Shown here: in pieces, positions 5,065 to 6,610 of the stretch
How positions within the stretch are numbered: the stretch's first letter is position 1
How the letters are laid out: each line of letters starts with the position of its first letter
Assembly: GCA_022563625.1 (NCBI GenBank)
Contig: JADFNA010000096.1
Span: 1-6,610 of the forward strand
Source: Candidatus Zixiibacteriota bacterium
GTDB taxonomy: Bacteria > Zixibacteria > MSB-5A5 > GN15 > JACZUZ01
Direction of reading: 5' to 3'
Length of the DNA stretch: 6,610 bases
Program-made: the position numbers and the translations under genes
The notes under the pieces: model-generated
The model's input: only the letters and a program-made list of their open reading frames with translations
Database searches by the model: none
Told to the model about the DNA's origin: nothing

Positions 5065-6027
5065 TCATTGAGATTCTCGTTCGGAACTTAGCGACAGAAG
5101 GTGCTCAGCGTCACCTGCCTGATAAAGTGCATACACCAACTCGCCAACTCCCTCAAATCTGAAAGAAGATCCATATACATATTCGCTGTTGATCTCAGCA
5201 CTTATCCATTCTCGGCCGAGAGACTCGCACACCTCTCCTACTATATTGCTCCCTGCGAATGGATCGAGGACGGTGTCCCCGCGCACAGTTGCGAATTTTA
5301 CGAAGAACTCAGGTACTTCTCGAACGAATCTGGCTGGATGAATCTGTAAATTGAGAGCCCTACAAGCGTCCAAGTATCGATCGGTACTTCGTGTGTTTGA
5401 GGCGATAATTATGTTATCGGGAATTGAGCCCTTGTGTTTGTTGCCCCATTTATTAGAAACGTCATGGCCTGATGGACGCTTACCCTTGTTATAACCATTT
5501 TTCAATAAGTTCTGCATACTCTTTGAATATGGCCGAAGGACTCTTCGGTTTGAAGCTTTAGGCCTCATGCTCTTAGAAAGCCACCAAATAGGAGTAACTG
5601 AGTCCTTTACTCTTATTCTTTCAATAGTAACCCACTGCGCAGGAGCCGGCATCTTAGCGGGATTGTGCCAGAAGAATTCTTGAGCAAGATAAAATAGACC
5701 ACTTCTTTCTGTAAGGTTGAGAAGAACTTCAACGTTATATAGACTCCGTACTGGGAATCCAGGTTTCCATGAACCGCCAATCTCTAACACCAAACTTCCT
5801 CTTGGCTTCAAGACTCTCCAGATTTCGAGGGCAAAAGGCTCGAACCAACTCCAGTATGACGTTGCGGAAACGTTTCCGTAGCTTTTCTTTTTTGTAAGTG
5901 CGAATGGAGGTGATGTCAGCACCAAATCAATGCTTGCGTCAGGGAGTTGACGGAGCAATGCGAGGCTATCACACGAATATGCCCTTCCGAGAGTAGTCTC
6001 ATAAAATGTGTTAAGTCTTTCGTTCAT
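5065..6027 (-). CDS. Beta-class DNA amino-methyltransferase, probably N4-cytosine-specific
   Basis: This 320-residue protein transfers a methyl group from AdoMet to an exocyclic base amino group in DNA. The catalytic motif IV, LTSPPF (37-42), matches the N4-cytosine signature [LIVMF]TSPP[FY]. It precedes the AdoMet-binding motif I, VLDPFAGSN (253-261), which gives the circularly permuted order of the beta class. Other landmarks are the WRVLKPRGSLVLEIGG strand (70-85), motif VIII IWWLSKS (147-153), motif X HPARFVREVPEFF (230-242) just before motif I, and the acidic AE at 277-278 that would hold the ribose. The segment between motifs VIII and X (about 155-215) is basic and variable and probably recognises the target. 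Its length is normal for the family and no key residue is missing. It overlaps the upstream gene by 17 bp and has no clear Shine-Dalgarno, so translation is probably coupled. Base composition is lower in GC than the antiporter gene, suggesting transfer. N6-adenine specificity cannot be excluded by motif alone. Confidence 0.9.
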   Translation of the reverse strand: MNERLNTFYETTLGRAYSCDSLALLRQLPDASIDLVLTSPPFALTKKKSYGNVSATSYWSWFEPFALEIWRVLKPRGSLVLEIGGSWKPGFPVRSLYNVEVLLNLTERSGLFYLAQEFFWHNPAKMPAPAQWVTIERIRVKDSVTPIWWLSKSMRPKASNRRVLRPYSKSMQNLLKNGYNKGKRPSGHDVSNKWGNKHKGSIPDNIIIASNTRSTDRYLDACRALNLQIHPARFVREVPEFFVKFATVRGDTVLDPFAGSNIVGEVCESLGREWISAEINSEYVYGSSFRFEGVGELVYALYQAGDAEHLLSLSSERESQ

Positions 6028-6610
6028 GTTTTCGCTGCCGTATGATCTCTAACTCCTCTTTGAATTCGTTCTGCACATCTCTGAATAAGGATTTTATCGT
6101 TTCGATATCTTGTTGTAAGATCGGTGTTCCTCCGTGAACTATTGAAGAACCATCGGAGCCGAGTTGAGATGATACCAACCTCAATATGCCAAGTAGATTC
6201 TCCTCTTTCCCTTTCAATTCAATCGCGGAAGAACTCGGTGCAATACTTAAAAACGCAAATACATCAGAAAAGGTAATGTCGGATTCTCTTGCAGCCTTAT
6301 ACTTCTTCAGAGCAACACTTGACATGATTTTCTTGAGTTGGGCAACAACTTGGCGTGACGCATCGAGCTTTGTCTGAGTATTATCCTCGTTAAATCCTGC
6401 TCCTACTGACTTTCCAAGCTCAGTAAGCGTATACATCTTCTCACCAACTTTTTGAAGCAGACCTTTTTTGCGAATAGGTTTTGAGCCCATAATCTCAGCG
6501 AAGACTCGGTTAGAATCTGGATGGTTGAATCCCTTCAGACCGAAGGTATCAGGAAACATCTCCCAAGCGGCCACTACCAGCTCCTCGGCTGAAAACCTAT
6601 CTTTATCTTC
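6011..6610 (-). CDS. Winged-helix/coiled-coil protein coupled to the methyltransferase, 5' end outside the window
   Basis: The visible 199 residues end at the TAA (6013-6011). The reading frame is open to the right edge. A GTG at 6574 preceded by GAGGAG could serve as a start, but the codons before it read DRFSAEELV and continue smoothly into VAAWEMFPDTFGLKGF, an uninterrupted helix. The true start is therefore probably outside. Visible residues about 6-75 look like a winged helix: an opening helix, an NRVFAEIMG recognition-helix region, then the wing GLLQKVGEKMYTLTELGK. The middle has no motif I recognise (DITFSDVFAFLSIAP, later a Gly/Ser-rich loop). The last 35 residues are a charged helix, likely a coiled coil, ending QRKHERKT. 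The 3' end overlaps the methyltransferase by 17 bp in another frame. It may be a DNA-binding regulator or a specificity or nuclease-associated partner of that enzyme. No nuclease motif is visible. Composition is AT-leaning, like its partner. Confidence 0.72.
   Translation of the reverse strand, partial: EDKDRFSAEELVVAAWEMFPDTFGLKGFNHPDSNRVFAEIMGSKPIRKKGLLQKVGEKMYTLTELGKSVGAGFNEDNTQTKLDASRQVVAQLKKIMSSVALKKYKAARESDITFSDVFAFLSIAPSSSAIELKGKEENLLGILRLVSSQLGSDGSSIVHGGTPILQQDIETIKSLFRDVQNEFKEELEIIRQRKHERKT

Noticed and set aside
4926..5162. Plus-strand frame of 78 codons (Trp/Pro/Gly-rich)
   Set aside because: It runs through the palindromic repeat element and into the 3' end of the methyltransferase gene; best explained as a by-product of the repeat.
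1..6610. tRNA, rRNA or CRISPR array
   Set aside because: No cloverleaf with a GTTCGAATCC-type arm, no rRNA core sequence, and no regularly spaced short repeats with unique spacers were seen on either strand.

Overview
The window looks like a moderately GC-rich Gram-negative-type chromosome carrying two lower-GC patches. The Gram-negative inference rests on a lipobox-bearing surface lipoprotein and a Kef-type antiporter. The lineage cannot be fixed from the sequence. All genes I can support lie on the minus strand. Spot counts by hand give about 60% GC inside the antiporter gene (3181-3240), 23-32% in the left-hand gene-free patch (121-180, 241-300), and 35-47% in the right-hand methyltransferase block (5641-5700, 6241-6300). 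The two ends therefore look like acquired DNA around an older core.

Layout from left to right. (1) Positions 1-120 are the outer end of an IS3-family insertion sequence: the first 18 codons of OrfA, its ribosome binding site, a promoter and the TG...CA terminus. The rest lies off the left edge. (2) Positions 121-820 are gene-free. The stretch is very AT-rich up to about 620, then more GC-rich, with a perfect 9-bp hairpin and a strong terminator. (3) Positions 821-2668 encode a 615-residue lipoprotein made of three tandem repeats of about 190 residues. The first two are nearly identical, and the first contains a run of nine G. (4) Positions 2669-3085 are intergenic and may hold a decayed plus-strand gene. 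(5) Positions 3086-4810 encode a CPA2/Kef-type cation:proton antiporter with a C-terminal nucleotide-binding (RCK/TrkA-N) domain. (6) Positions 4811-5064 are intergenic and packed with inverted and direct repeats that look like a dispersed repeat element. (7) Positions 5065-6027 encode a beta-class DNA amino-methyltransferase with the LTSPPF signature of N4-cytosine enzymes. (8) Positions 6011-6610 hold the 3' part of a winged-helix/coiled-coil protein. It overlaps the methyltransferase by 17 bp and runs off the right edge.

Genes 7 and 8 form a translationally coupled pair and are the best candidate for a restriction-modification or other methylation-based defence system. No nuclease is visible, and any further partner would lie to the right of the window. 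The lipoprotein and antiporter appear to be separate transcription units with no clear functional link to each other or to the methyltransferase operon.
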